A stretch of DNA of 64,000 nucleotides, taken from NCBI GenBank assembly GCA_001414485.1, contig LLEY01000013.1, positions 496,001 to 560,000 on the forward strand, in the 5' to 3' direction. A program made the translations under genes and the position numbers. Shown one piece after another: positions 1 through 9,852 of this stretch. Source of the stretch: Calycina herbarum. Taxonomy: Eukaryota > Ascomycota > Leotiomycetes > Helotiales > Pezizellaceae. A model generated the notes under the pieces. The model did not search any database. It had not been told where the DNA came from and was given only the letters and a program-made list of their open reading frames with translations. The stretch's first letter is position 1. Each line of letters opens with the position of its first letter.

Positions 1-1685
1 TCCGCCACACCCGGCCGAAGCGCATCACAAACATCTCTGGAGAAGAATACAGATAATCTTCAATCATATCCTTCCTTCAGCAAAGCCGATACTAAAGAAT
101 CTACGCGATCCCTCCGCGGAGCTTTGAGATCGAAAATACCAGGCAAGACAGATAGCCCCCGAAACTCAACCTCTGGATTAAGCAATGGAGATACAGTAGT
201 CGCAGACAAATCGGATGCTGCTTCAGTCCGATCTGGGCGAAGTGGAAGATCTGCCATGTCTAGATCAAGCAGAGTTGAGGCTCCTGACTCACCGCAGACA
301 GCATCAGCTTCAACACCAGCACTTGTCACACAAGATTCCTCAATGGATGATTCTCCCTCCTTAGATGATCCAAATCCACCCCCATCCCCTGTTCAATCGG
401 CTTCTATCATGAAAGGGCATCATGATGTTGACGCTGCTCAAAGGAGTGGGGAGGTCGACCAGGTTTCCGATCAGCCGCCGACTGGGGGAAGTTCACCCAA
501 TGGACACTTGCAACGCGCTGGACAGTCCATTCTTGTCAAGCGGGCAAACATGATCAACCCTATCCAGCAAGATGTCCTTTCAGCAAATAATGCAGCAGAA
601 GCTTCAGCCTCAAACCCATCTTCCATTGGTATGGATGAGATGAAAGACGCGGATGTAGACGACTATATCAAGCGCCTCTTGGACGCTGGCTATGCTGGCA
701 AGAACACAAAGGGTGTTATTTTGAGGAATGCCGAAATCACTTCCATCTGTACGAGAGTACGAGAAATATTTCTTGAACAACCTCCACTGATTGAGCTGGA
801 TGCCCCAGTCAAAATCGTGGGCGACATTCATGGGCAATACTCAGATCTCATTCGTATGTTTGAGATGTGCGGTTTCCCCCCTTCTTCCAATTTCCTGTTT
901 CTCGGAGATTATGTTGACAGAGGGAAGCACTCTTTGGAAACCATACTTCTCTTGATGTGCTACAAGATCAAGTACCCGGAGAATTTCTTCTTACTACGAG
1001 GAAACCACGAGTGCGCCAATGTGACACGAGTTTATGGGTTCTACGACGAATGCAAGCGCAGGTGTAATGTCAAGATTTGGAAGACCTTTGTCGACACTTT
1101 CAATTGTGTAAGTGGTAATCGCGCGTCCCTATATTTATGGTATGCTAACATCTGCGACAGCTCCCAATTGCTGCAATTGTGGCAGGGAAAATCTTCTGCG
1201 TACACGGTGGTTTATCGCCTGCCCTTAGTCACATGGACGATATTAGACACATTGCTCGACCAACAGACGTACCAGACTTCGGATTATTGAACGACTTGTT
1301 ATGGGCGGACCCGGCGGATCAAGAAAAAGATTGGGAATCCAGTGAGCGAGGAGTCAGTTATTCTTTTGGGAAGAAGGTTATCACAGAGTTCTTGGCTAGG
1401 CATGATTTTGATCTGGTGTGTCGGGCACATATGGTGGTAGAAGATGGATACGAGTTTTTCGAGGACCGAATTCTGGTAACGGTATTCTCGGCGCCCAATT
1501 ACTGCGGAGAATTCGATAATTACGGTGCGGTTATGAGTGTTTCTACGGAATTACTTTGTAGCTTTGAGCTCCTCAAACCTCTCGATTCGAGCGCCCTTAA
1601 GAGTCAAATGAAGAAGAGTCGAAATAAGCGCAATAGCATGGTCAACAGTCCTCCACCGGGAGGTGCTTATCCTCAAAGCGTCTGA
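1..1685 (+). CDS. PP-Z type Ser/Thr protein phosphatase (5' partial)
   Basis: This is a metal-dependent Ser/Thr phosphatase of the PPP family, closest to fungal PP-Z (PPZ1/pzl-1), which acts on salt tolerance and ion homeostasis. The frame is open from base 1, so the start lies outside the window. Exons are 1-1107 and 1161-1685, with a 53-nt phase-0 intron (gtaagt...cgacag). A long Ser/Thr/Pro-rich, low-complexity N-terminal extension precedes the catalytic domain, as is usual for PP-Z and not for plain PP1. The domain begins near base 650 and carries the PPP signatures GDIHGQ (about 820), GDYVDRG (about 904), RGNHE (about 1000) and [11 protein letters not shown] in exon 2. The short tail after the catalytic core is Lys/Asn/Ser-rich. 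The longest single open frame seems to start at base 124, but that codon is TTG inside the extension, so it is not the start. The family call is firm; PP-Z rather than PP1 rests on the extension. Confidence 0.9.
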
Positions 1686-3518
1686 TCGATTTCGCCTCAT
1701 TTCAAACCCCAATTCAGACAGTCGACAAAGACTACACAACGGTGTGAAGAGAGAGAGATCCAACGGCCGAACCACAGATACGAAACCTCTAGGTACATAT
1801 TGGAGAAGATGCTTGGCGCCGGACAAAAAGATTACATTTATATGCGAACTGCTACACATGATGATTGCACGACAGATGATAACCTGATGGCTTTCTGGGG
1901 GACGGCAAATTGGGCATTCATCATGCTTGCATACCAAAAACACAAAATTACAACGGATCGCACCTTTATACTAGCCCGGACCCGGGGCATTTTGCGCACG
2001 CTAAATCATGAAGGGATTATAAAATATTCATGCTGTTGTTCCTCTTCGAACTCTTTTTTTTCCAGGCGTGGTGTTTCGAGAAGCGTTAATGTTTGGGATG
2101 GCCGAGCTGCGGATCCTTTTTTATAGCTCTCTACGACTCTCACTATCACTCTTGTCCTTTTTCCCCTCGGAGACGGAGTGTGTATCCGTATTTTTGTGGT
2201 TGTATTAATATTTCGACAGTCCCGCGAGTACTGGGAGTGGGGTCGAAGAATGCAAAGGCGTGGTGGATGAATGGTAGAGGGGGGGGGGAGTGAGTAGATT
2301 CGTTTTTTTGTGAGATGGGGTTTGTGGTGTTTGGGAAGATGAGGCTTTTCTATAGTAGATTTGGGGCCTGCTAAGTGTGAGAGTGGGGAATTGCGTTGAA
2401 TGAGATTATTTGGTATATTCAGTTGTGGTCTTTTGCTTGATGGTGATTGTGATTTCGAGTGAGTGAGGACTTCCTTTTTCAGACCAAAATCACCTACGAT
2501 TTGCTCTTACTCCATGTTGAGTTGTCGTTGTGCGGATAGGTTTGGGTAAATTAGAGAAATTGTCCAAAGGAGATGGGAGAATGGGGTATGATTGTGTGAG
2601 TAAGGATTGGACAATTGGTGGTGGTATTGTTTGAAGGTCTTCAGGAGAATTGAGATTAGAGTAGATAGCGGGTAGGTGGGTTTGACATCACTGTATTTAG
2701 AAGAGGGCTAGGTAGTGAGTTGGTGTCGTTTAGTGGAGGAAGCGGGACTAATTAGTGATTTACCATGTGATATAATAACAGTCCTGCTCTCATTTTCAGT
2801 TCTCCCTTACACTTCTTCTGCCTTTTCCTTACTTTGAGGCATCAGGTATTGAAAATGCATGGGGTTTGACGACTTGACGAGGGACTTTCCATCTGCGGAA
2901 CCCTGCTTATTTCAATTCAATGCCAACTTTGGGAGTTGAACCATAGAGAGTGTGGGAATGGGGATGGGTGAGTAGACTAGATAGAGCTGGGGATTCTTGA
3001 GGGGGGCGATGGGTTTGTGAGGTGTTGACGAGCTATATTGTAGATGGGGAGATTGTCCGGGATAGAGTGGAGAATGGGGACGGGTTAATGGGGGTTTAGT
3101 GCTTAAACGGATTTGAGAGAAATGAGAGGGGAAATAGTTGGAGATTTTACATCATCAAAACTTTGAAGGACGTACTAGATTAGTGTAGTTCGGTAGAGGA
3201 AGCGACACCAATTAACTAGTGAACACTGAACAATTTACCCATCATTTTACCCCTTCGATTATCGTTCTCTTTCTTGGACCCGGATTCCATGGAATCTCAA
3301 TAATTTAGCAGCCTGCAACTTAGGTAAGCAAGAAACTTGGTCATTGCTCAGTATGCATCTTTCCAATTACGCCGGTAGAGCTGCAATACTTGCACCTCTT
3401 GTTCCTGGGGATTTTGGAGAATTAAGAAACCACCTTTCTTACTTTCTCGACTTTATTGCCTTAGGGGTATCTCGTAAAATTGAAAGTAACGGAGCAACGC
3501 CCACCTCTCTTCTCCAAA
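1686..3518. other. Intergenic, 3' region of phosphatase gene
   Basis: No convincing gene. Base composition is T/G-rich on the + strand after 2100, with a G run at 2281-2289. Short open frames here lack family features. A 3' UTR for the phosphatase probably occupies the first few hundred bases. Confidence 0.5.
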
Positions 3519-3863
3519 ATGTATCGAATTGCAGCACACACGAACTGGCACAATAACAACACCATCCTATCGCAAATCCTTCAATTCTCTCTGGACTTCC
3601 ATTTCTCATTCGAGATGGGAGTTGTCGACACCAAGAAAAGGCCTACTCCTGGTACTTCAACTGATAGGCCCAAACTCGGTCGTTTCTTCTCGATGATCTC
3701 GGATCACCTGTTGAATTTGAATGGTATCGTTTTCGCCCTTTCTTTAATTGTAATCGGGTGCTGTATTTATTGGGAAGAGCGAGAGAAAAACGGTACTGGG
3801 AGAAGAAAAGGATGGCGGAGGAAGAAAGCAGGGCGTGGGAAAAGCTATTGCTTGAATCGATGA
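3519..3863 (+). CDS. Small single-pass membrane protein, paralogue of the gene at 6383
   Basis: I do not recognise the family. The 114-residue frame starts at ATG 3519 (MYRIAAHT...), chosen because the paralogue at 6383 starts with the matching MYQI. Shared blocks include NNTxLSQxLQFSLxFHFS, PKLGRFxSM and an N-x-GIxFA stretch that leads into a hydrophobic segment (about residues 69-85), followed by a charged tail. The paralogue has an intron in the membrane segment; this copy has none. After base 3785 the frame turns into a low-complexity Arg/Gly/Lys tail and stops at 3863, while another frame entered at the A-run 3786-3790 continues to a stop at 3934 with a coiled-coil-like tail (RYWEKKRMAEEESRAWEK). 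A one-base difference in the A-run would join them, so either a frameshift mutation or a sequence error is likely. It may be an effector-like or lineage-specific membrane protein; function is unknown. Confidence 0.5.
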   Translation: MYRIAAHTNWHNNNTILSQILQFSLDFHFSFEMGVVDTKKRPTPGTSTDRPKLGRFFSMISDHLLNLNGIVFALSLIVIGCCIYWEEREKNGTGRRKGWRRKKAGRGKSYCLNR

Positions 3864-3934
3864 AGGCTGGTCGCCAAAGGATAAAGGCTTTGGATCCTGG
3901 GGCGTATAGTCGTGCTTTCCTGGGTGGTGCTTAG

Positions 3935-4420
3935 CTGTCGTTGTTCCGGTTTTCTGGGGTAACTGGAGGTGATTGCGCGAAAGACTTGGGATAATTTGAG
4001 AAAATAATTCAGACTCCTTGAGACAATCGTTCCAATTGTCAGAGAATATCTAAGTCAAGAAAGTGGGAATAACAAGAGTTTGCTTGTGCTGTTCATCGCG
4101 ATGGCGCAAAATCACAACATCCCCGAGAAAGAATTGATGAAGGGAATGGAAGTGAAAAGGGAGACCAGAAAACGAGTGCGTATAGGTAATCTGTTCGCTC
4201 TGGGGGGTGGGGCAAATGTCCGGCTACACGTAGTGTATCTCCACTATCTGGGGGAGTTTATTTTGGACTCGCTTGAAATGTGTATTGTGCCTTCCTCCAT
4301 TTTCTTCCCTTTCCCAGAAAAAAAAAACAACCGCCCGGAATTGAGGCAGGCGCAACCCAAGGTGTGAGAAACACCTTGGGTTGCCGCGTTTCTTGATTTT
4401 GAGTCTTGTTCATCACAACA
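3935..4420. other. Intergenic spacer and leader of the microexon gene
   Basis: No family hit. A 95-codon open frame (4080-4367) has no recognisable feature. The stretch ends in the leader of the gene at 4421 and contains a strong inverted repeat, listed separately. Confidence 0.45.
4352..4384. repeat. Perfect 14-bp inverted repeat with 5-nt loop
   Basis: Arms 4352-4365 (gcaacccaaggtgt) and 4371-4384 (acaccttgggttgc) are exact reverse complements around the loop gagaa. The hairpin ends 36 bases before the ATG at 4421, so if the transcript starts upstream of it the element sits in the 5' leader of the microexon gene. Confidence 0.85.
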
Positions 4421-6074
4421 ATGTCCGAAAGTATGCACCCCTTATTGGCCCCTTGAAAGCACATTCAAACGCAGAAAAATATCCTCCTTGATCCGTCAAC
4501 TCCTTTTTCAAATGAAATACCGCTGATGCATCATTTCAGTCACGAATCCAGTTCCCAGGGGGGAGGATCCCACCACCACCAACCAACAGTAAGTTGAACA
4601 CCGAATGACTGGTCGCCCAATTTCAATTGTTCCAATCTAACTGAGGCAATTGAAAGAACCGAAGATGAAGCTCCCGCCCCGTCCTTGTAAGTTTTAATAC
4701 TTTTGAATATCTTTGCCTCAGACGTATACTGATCTTCGGTTTAGTGAAGAGATAATCGAGCAAGACCTTTCCACAATTCCACCAGAATAATACACACCAA
4801 GGCGTTTGTTTCAAGAAAAAAGGACGCGAGAATTCTGGAGTTGTTAGTACTTCAATCTCGTGTTTTTATCTCACACTGATATTTCTCAAGGGAAAAGGAG
4901 CTCGCTCTTTCGTTCGTATTCCCCCAACTTCCTTCCTTCAACTCATTAATAACAGTCCACGACAGGAGGGCAGAAACAAAGACCCAGTTAGACTTCTCAT
5001 TTGCTAAAATTTGGCAACCAAGTGCTGAAGTTCGTTGTAGGAAGCAGCTTGCTACGACCAAGAGGGACTTGTCAGTACTTTTTGCACCCCATCTTTCATT
5101 TCTATCGCTGACAGTCTACGTTAGGGTGGCGGAGATTGATAACCTGTGTGTACTTGCAGCTGCTGGTGTCGAGTTTTGTTTTTAACTTTGTGATAAAGTA
5201 CCGCCAGATACAACAACGCGTTCGATATCCCGAATTCTCAATTTCCGGCTCTCTCGCTTACACTTCCCTTTTTAGCCTTACGAACACTAGGATATTGTCA
5301 GATACCAACGAGGCCCAGTTCGTATTTTGGAGCTTTCTTGTTGTGGTAACAGAACTTACTGACCTTGCATTGTAGAGCCGACTGCATCATCAGACTGTTA
5401 GTGCATGGCAAACCTTCTTTGTTTTGCTATACTAATTTCGGATGTTATGATACAGAAATGGAACCATAGCCCATCTGTGAGTAATTATCTTGTCTCTGCT
5501 TGGTTTATAGTCCTTCTTGTTGACCTTTTTCGTAGCAAAGACGAAAAACAAAAGTCGGTGGCAGAATTTCTCTCTGAATTCCTGAGTTTGAAGTACTAAC
5601 GTCTGTCGATTTCAGGCGTGAAGAGGCAGATATGACCAGGTTAGCTTTCGAGAAGCGATCTAGTTGAACACGTTAACTGACATCATATCCGAAGGAAATG
5701 CAACAAGGAACGAGAGGAAGATGAATTGTTAGTTTTCCCAGCGTAAAATCTCCCATTTCACTACTGACCTCGAAAAACATAGGCGAGACCTCCAGTTGAA
5801 GAAGTTAGTGCCATCAACTCTAGTATGCTCATTGGTACAATGTGTTAATTCATTTCGATTTCTAGTGAGAAGTTTACCCGGGAGCGGTAAGTTCTCTCTG
5901 TCCTTCAAGTTAAACTCCTTTTCTGACCTTTGCTAATACTTCATTCATTTCCAAAGACAAGAAGAGTACGAGTAGGTGTTCCTCGTTTTGCTGAGATTGG
6001 CGAATGGGGAAATAACTAAGATCGATTGTTATAGGGAGCGAAGTTGGTTGGGTAGGTACTGGGATAAGCAGTAA
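4421..6074 (+). CDS. Microexon coiled-coil protein (20 exons, 161 aa)
   Basis: I do not recognise the family. The reconstructed exons are 4421-4430, 4540-4588, 4657-4686, 4745-4759, 4816-4842, 4891-4911, 4966-4986, 5041-5070, 5125-5145, 5199-5219, 5291-5317, 5376-5396, 5456-5476, 5536-5553, 5616-5639, 5695-5727, 5783-5803, 5866-5886, 5957-5971 and 6035-6074. From exon 3 on every internal exon is a multiple of three (15-33 nt; nine are exactly 21 nt), and all introns except the first are phase 2. The joined frame (486 nt) has no internal stop. Introns are 48-71 nt with gt(a/t)agt-like donors and ctaac/ctgac-like branch sites, apart from a first intron of 109 nt and one GC-AG intron (4760-4815). 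The product starts MSEITNPVPRGEDP, has a Pro/Thr-rich head, then about 120 residues of charged coiled coil (for example LEKELALSRAETKTQKQL and REEADMTRKCNKEREEDEL), and ends RSWLGRYWDKQ. The split-codon residue at junctions is often Leu, as expected for heptad core positions. It has no membrane segment or signal peptide. It lies between two paralogous membrane-protein genes. Confidence 0.75.
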
Positions 6075-6382
6075 GTTCCTTTTGCGCAAGTCTAGAGCCT
6101 CCATCATGCTTTAGATTTAATAGTGAGTTACTTACTGGGCTTTTAGTTACGTGACTGAAATGATTGGAATCACTGCCGTTGTTTTGGCTGGTTGTGCCTT
6201 AAATAAATGAGTTATGGGGGGTTGACAGAAGGGCAAGAGGTGTAGGAACGTAAACTAACAGTACTAGACTCAATTAAGAAGTGAAAAATCACACAAAACC
6301 CTCTCGGATTTTTGCTTCCACTCTTTAAGTACCTCAAGAAACCGAAACCAGGACACAAAAGCAGATTGGACCATATCCCGCA
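6075..6382. other. Short intergenic spacer
   Basis: No gene seen. It separates the microexon gene from the membrane-protein gene at 6383. An alternative last intron (gtaagt at 6071) could add a short extra C-terminal exon to the upstream gene, but the in-frame TAA at 6072-6074 is the simpler end. Confidence 0.4.
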
Positions 6383-6806
6383 ATGTATCAAATTACATCA
6401 GATACGTACTTGGAAAGCAATAACACTGTACTGTCCCAAGTTTTACAATTCTCTCTGGCTTTTCACTTTTCAATCAATATCGGGATTGTCAACACCAATG
6501 ATACCGCCACCCATACCCATACCCATAGTCCCACTCCCAAACTCGGTCGTTTCTGGTCTATGTGCGCGGGAAATCCCATGAATTCTATAGGTATCTATTT
6601 CGCTTTTTGGGCAGTGATAAGTAAGTTCTTCCATGAACCATGAGCAAGTAGTTTACTGATTTGGATTTGTTGTAGTTGGGTTCCAACTTTACGGGCAAGA
6701 CCAAGTAGAGAAATGGGTCAAGAGAAGAGAGGAAGAAAGGGAGAGGGAAAGGGAAGTGGAACTTAAGAAGCGAGTGCGTGATACGATTCGTTCGCGTGAG
6801 GAATAG
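6383..6806 (+). CDS. Small membrane protein with charged coiled-coil tail, paralogue of 3519
   Basis: The family is unrecognised. Exons are 6383-6620 and 6676-6806 (phase-1 intron, gtaagt...gttgtag), giving 122 residues. The N-terminal part matches the gene at 3519 (MYQI versus MYRI; NNTVLSQVLQFSL versus NNTILSQILQFSL; PKLGRFWSM versus PKLGRFFSM). A His/Thr low-complexity run (THTHTH) comes from a cataccc microrepeat near 6500. A hydrophobic segment (GIYFAFWAVIIGF, about residues 70-82) is followed by a highly charged helix (KRREEEREREREVELKKRVR) that ends the protein. The layout suggests a small tail-facing membrane protein with a coiled coil. The intron falls inside the membrane segment and is missing from the paralogue. 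The splice is supported by the continued frame and by the charged tail that both copies share. Function is unknown. Confidence 0.6.
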
Positions 6807-6939
6807 CGCGAAATCACATCATTCCGAGACCAGGGGTGCCATTGGTAATCTTCGGCTTTAAGGGGGGCAAGCAAGTCAAAACGTGGGACACGAATCACCA
6901 CCACCTCCACCACTCTTCAACATCACCAATATCATTATC

Positions 6940-8430
6940 ATGGCGAGAGACGACGATTCAAATAAGCAGCCTGCCCTGGATGAGGAGACCCCTCTGCTCG
7001 TAGAACAGCGGTCGGATCATGAGTCGGATTCCCAATCGGTGGCACCGGAAGAAAACGATGAGCCGGAATCGGAGCCGACCCCGCCGAAAACCAGGAGCTG
7101 GTATCTCTGGAGGTTACTCTGGACTATCGCTGGTGCTCTCGTTATCGCTTTATTTATCAAGGGATGGGTAGATGCAGGTGGTGATGTTGATGTTTGTTTT
7201 TCATATTCGACGGATTTAAAGAATGTATTTTCTGACTTTGGATTGTTTATAGTTCGATTTGAAAAAAGCGCTCAAGCGAGCTCTTGGGGGAGGGCTGAGT
7301 GGTGCTGCTGCTATGGTTTTGCAAGTTTTGCTTTTAATGGTATGGTTATCCATTTAACTCATTTCTTAATTTTCTAGAGTGCTTATCATTTTCTAGCCCC
7401 TTCGAACTATTATGAATTATCAGTACCGAAGAGGGGGAACTTTCACAACCACGACTAAGACCTTGTACCAAGAGGGAGGACTTCGTCGCTATTATCAAGG
7501 TCTCGTAGCGGCACTCTTCCAAGGTAACTCCTACTCCATTTATCTTCTCATAACGTGACCCTGACTTTATAGGACCGCTTTCAAGATTCGGGGACACCGC
7601 AGCCAATGCTGGTATCCTTGCTTTACTCCAATCGAACTCCTACTTAAAAGACTTACCTTCTCCCATCAAGACTGTATTTGCTGCTCTATGGTAAATCTCC
7701 ACCTGAAATTCGCTTCCACGTTTGAAAACTGATCCACTTTGTGTAAAGTGCTGCTAGTTTCCGAATGATCCTTACTCCCATCGATACTCTCAAAACAACC
7801 CTTCAAGTCCAAGGAGCTCGTGGAACTGCCTTACTTCGCCAACGTATCAAGACGAATGGCATTGGAAGTTTGTGGTGGGGTGCAATTGCAACTGCGGTTG
7901 CTACGTTCGTTGGATACTATCCATGGTTCGCTACAGTGAGCCGCTATTCCCTTGGTCTTTAATCCACAAACACCATGCTCATAAACAATAGTACAATTTC
8001 CTCAGTTCGACTATTCCAGAGCCACCAAAGCACCCTTTATTTGAGTGGTTGCTCCGTCTTGCTTTCATTGGTTTCACGGCATCTGTCGTTTCCGATACGA
8101 TATCCAATTCCCTTCGAGTTGTGAAGACATATCGCCAAGTAAATGACACCAGGGTTACGTATGGTAAGCGATCACATGCTTCCTTTTACCCCCAACTCAT
8201 GCTGATTCTTTATAGTCGAAGCAGCGAGACTGGTGGTCCTCCAAGATGGCATCTTTGGTCTGCTTGGACGTGGACTTAAAACCCGTATTCTGTGCAATGG
8301 ACTTCAAGGCTTGTTGTTCTCGATTCTGTGGAAGATATTCTTGGACCTGTGAGTTGATTATGTCCCGGGAAATGCAAGGCTTTGGACTAATGAAATCTCC
8401 TGCAGCTGGGAAAAGGAGACAAGTTCTTAA
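6940..8430 (+). CDS. Mitochondrial carrier family-like transporter
   Basis: Eight exons: 6940-7191, 7253-7339, 7397-7523, 7573-7690, 7749-7935, 7992-8163, 8216-8348 and 8406-8430, giving 366 residues in one frame. The start is the ATG at 6940; a longer open frame upstream begins at GTG. The first 60 residues are acidic and hydrophilic with an EETPLL acidic dileucine-like motif, followed by a hydrophobic helix (WYLWRLLWTIAGALVIALFI). The body then shows carrier features: a repeat motif with P-x-D-x-x-K (TPIDTLKTTLQ, about residue 195), a degenerate first repeat (PLRTIMNYQYRRGG), and Gly-rich helices (ALKRALGGGLSGAAAM). MCF proteins exchange metabolites across the inner mitochondrial membrane; the substrate cannot be told here. 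The acidic head and dileucine motif are odd for MCF and could indicate a vacuolar or peroxisomal location. The last exon is inferred from a good donor (gtgagt) at 8349; without that splice the protein would stop at 8352. Confidence 0.7.
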
Positions 8431-9579
8431 GAGACTCACATGGAGCGGTTCGCCAACTGTGGCATATCTATTCTCGTCTCATCTCATGTCATGGAGTAGT
8501 TTTTGGACACTGAATATTGGTTCTATCGGCGACTAATCAGCTCTCTGCATATGCCTATATAAATTGTATTAAAGGGTTGGAGTTCAAATAGATTAGGGTG
8601 ATCGAGGGGACGAATCTAAAGTACCCGAGGCTACTTGACATGGGTCCAATTCCACACATCACGCATTTGCTTGGTTTTGCGGAATCCGGAGGATCTGGTT
8701 CAATAACACATCTCACAACACATAGGCCTTTGGAATTGTTACAAAGACCCACTTCAGAACCTTTTACTTGGATAGAAAGAAAGGATTTAGACTCATACAT
8801 GCATATCCCTTATCCCTTTCTATTATTAAACTCTTCGTACTCCTTGGTTTCTTCACATGATTTGAAATTTGGCCGTGGCCGAACCCCTCTGAGTCCCACG
8901 GAAATGGCGAAAATGTCTTCTTTATGAGGCTTGTGTAGACCACGAATTCACCTGGAGGCCCAGTTGGATAGGTGATGGAGTTGTCGCTTAAGAAATAAAT
9001 AGAAATATGGAGTGGGTTTCGGGTTGCTTGTGATAATGACACAACTGAATGGGCGATTATTAAAAAGAGTTGGATCAACGGAGTGGGAAGGAAGGGGCGA
9101 AGAGTAGGATCAAGGTTCTTATTTCCCTCATTTTTTCCCTCCCCAGCAAAATTGACAAGCGATGCCTGACCACTACGGGATCGATATCAAAGATGGTTCG
9201 GAGTACGTTACCCGGTTCCACTTTTGATGATATTGACAGTTCTGCCTGTTTAATGCGTTCTTCTCGTTTCAATAAGACTTAGTAGTCGGGTTTTTTCAGT
9301 GGGAAGTCGAGAATAAAGAATTTGTTCTCATTCTTCCCCGGAACTAAAATACAAAACTGTGGACACCACAAAGGGAAAACTCAACCCACAAAGCTTTTCT
9401 TTAGAACAATCCCCATTGTCTTTCATCAACCCTTAGTCTTCTCAACAACAAGCCCCAATCCAGCATTTGAACATATACAAGCCCGTAGCATATAAAACCC
9501 CTTCACTTCCCTCGAATTTCCCTTCCTCGCTAATAAACCATCTGCCTATACCTCAATCGATTTATACCAGAAACCCAAC
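8431..9579. other. Intergenic, with a possible Cys-rich small ORF on the minus strand
   Basis: No firm gene. On the minus strand an open frame (8800 down to 8555) contains C-x6-C-x3-C and a later C-x2-C (CVMC), spaced somewhat like the MC/Cys-rich family found elsewhere in this window, but no MC start was located, so it may be a decayed member or chance. TATAAAA at 9491-9497 belongs to the next gene. Confidence 0.3.
9491..9497 (+). promoter_or_regulatory. TATA box candidate
   Basis: TATAAAA lies 83 bases before the ATG at 9580, a spacing compatible with a core promoter and short leader. Confidence 0.4.
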
Positions 9580-9852
9580 ATGTGTAACCAACAAGTCAAG
9601 GTCTTCCGCTGCCAGCACGTCCAATCCTCGGGTTGGACGTCCTGCTTGGAAATCCTTCATTGTGGGGGGAAGAACGAATACCGTGTTCGGTCACTCAGAC
9701 GCTGTCCGGAGTGCATTGAGAACGGGGTTAAGGTTCCAAACCCCAGGCGTCCGGCTTTAAAGGCCACTGGTAGTTCTCATTCCAGCTCAAGTCTAGTTCT
9801 GGATCTGCTTCTACCAGTGGTTTTGAAACCAATGGAACGTCAACTCAAGTGA
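9580..9852 (+). CDS. Small MC/Cys-rich protein (member 1)
   Basis: The 90-residue frame begins MCNQQVKVFRCQH and contains C-x-H, then C, HCGG and a C-x2-C knuckle (RRCPEC). The same plan (MC, about 8-10 residues, C-x-H, spaced Cys, C-x2-C) recurs on the minus strand at 11667, 24510 and 25443. Such Cys/His spacing suggests a small zinc-binding fold, but I know no function. After the C-x2-C the frame becomes a Ser-rich tail. A neighbouring frame downstream (about 9797-9959) looks equally protein-like (SSGSASTSGFETNGTST), so a missed intron or frameshift may extend the protein. Confidence 0.5.
   Translation: MCNQQVKVFRCQHVQSSGWTSCLEILHCGGKNEYRVRSLRRCPECIENGVKVPNPRRPALKATGSSHSSSSLVLDLLLPVVLKPMERQLK

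Noticed and set aside
3344..3556. A 70-codon ORF overlapping the start of the first paralogue.
   Set aside because: It is in another frame from the conserved MYRI start and lacks the paralogous sequence.
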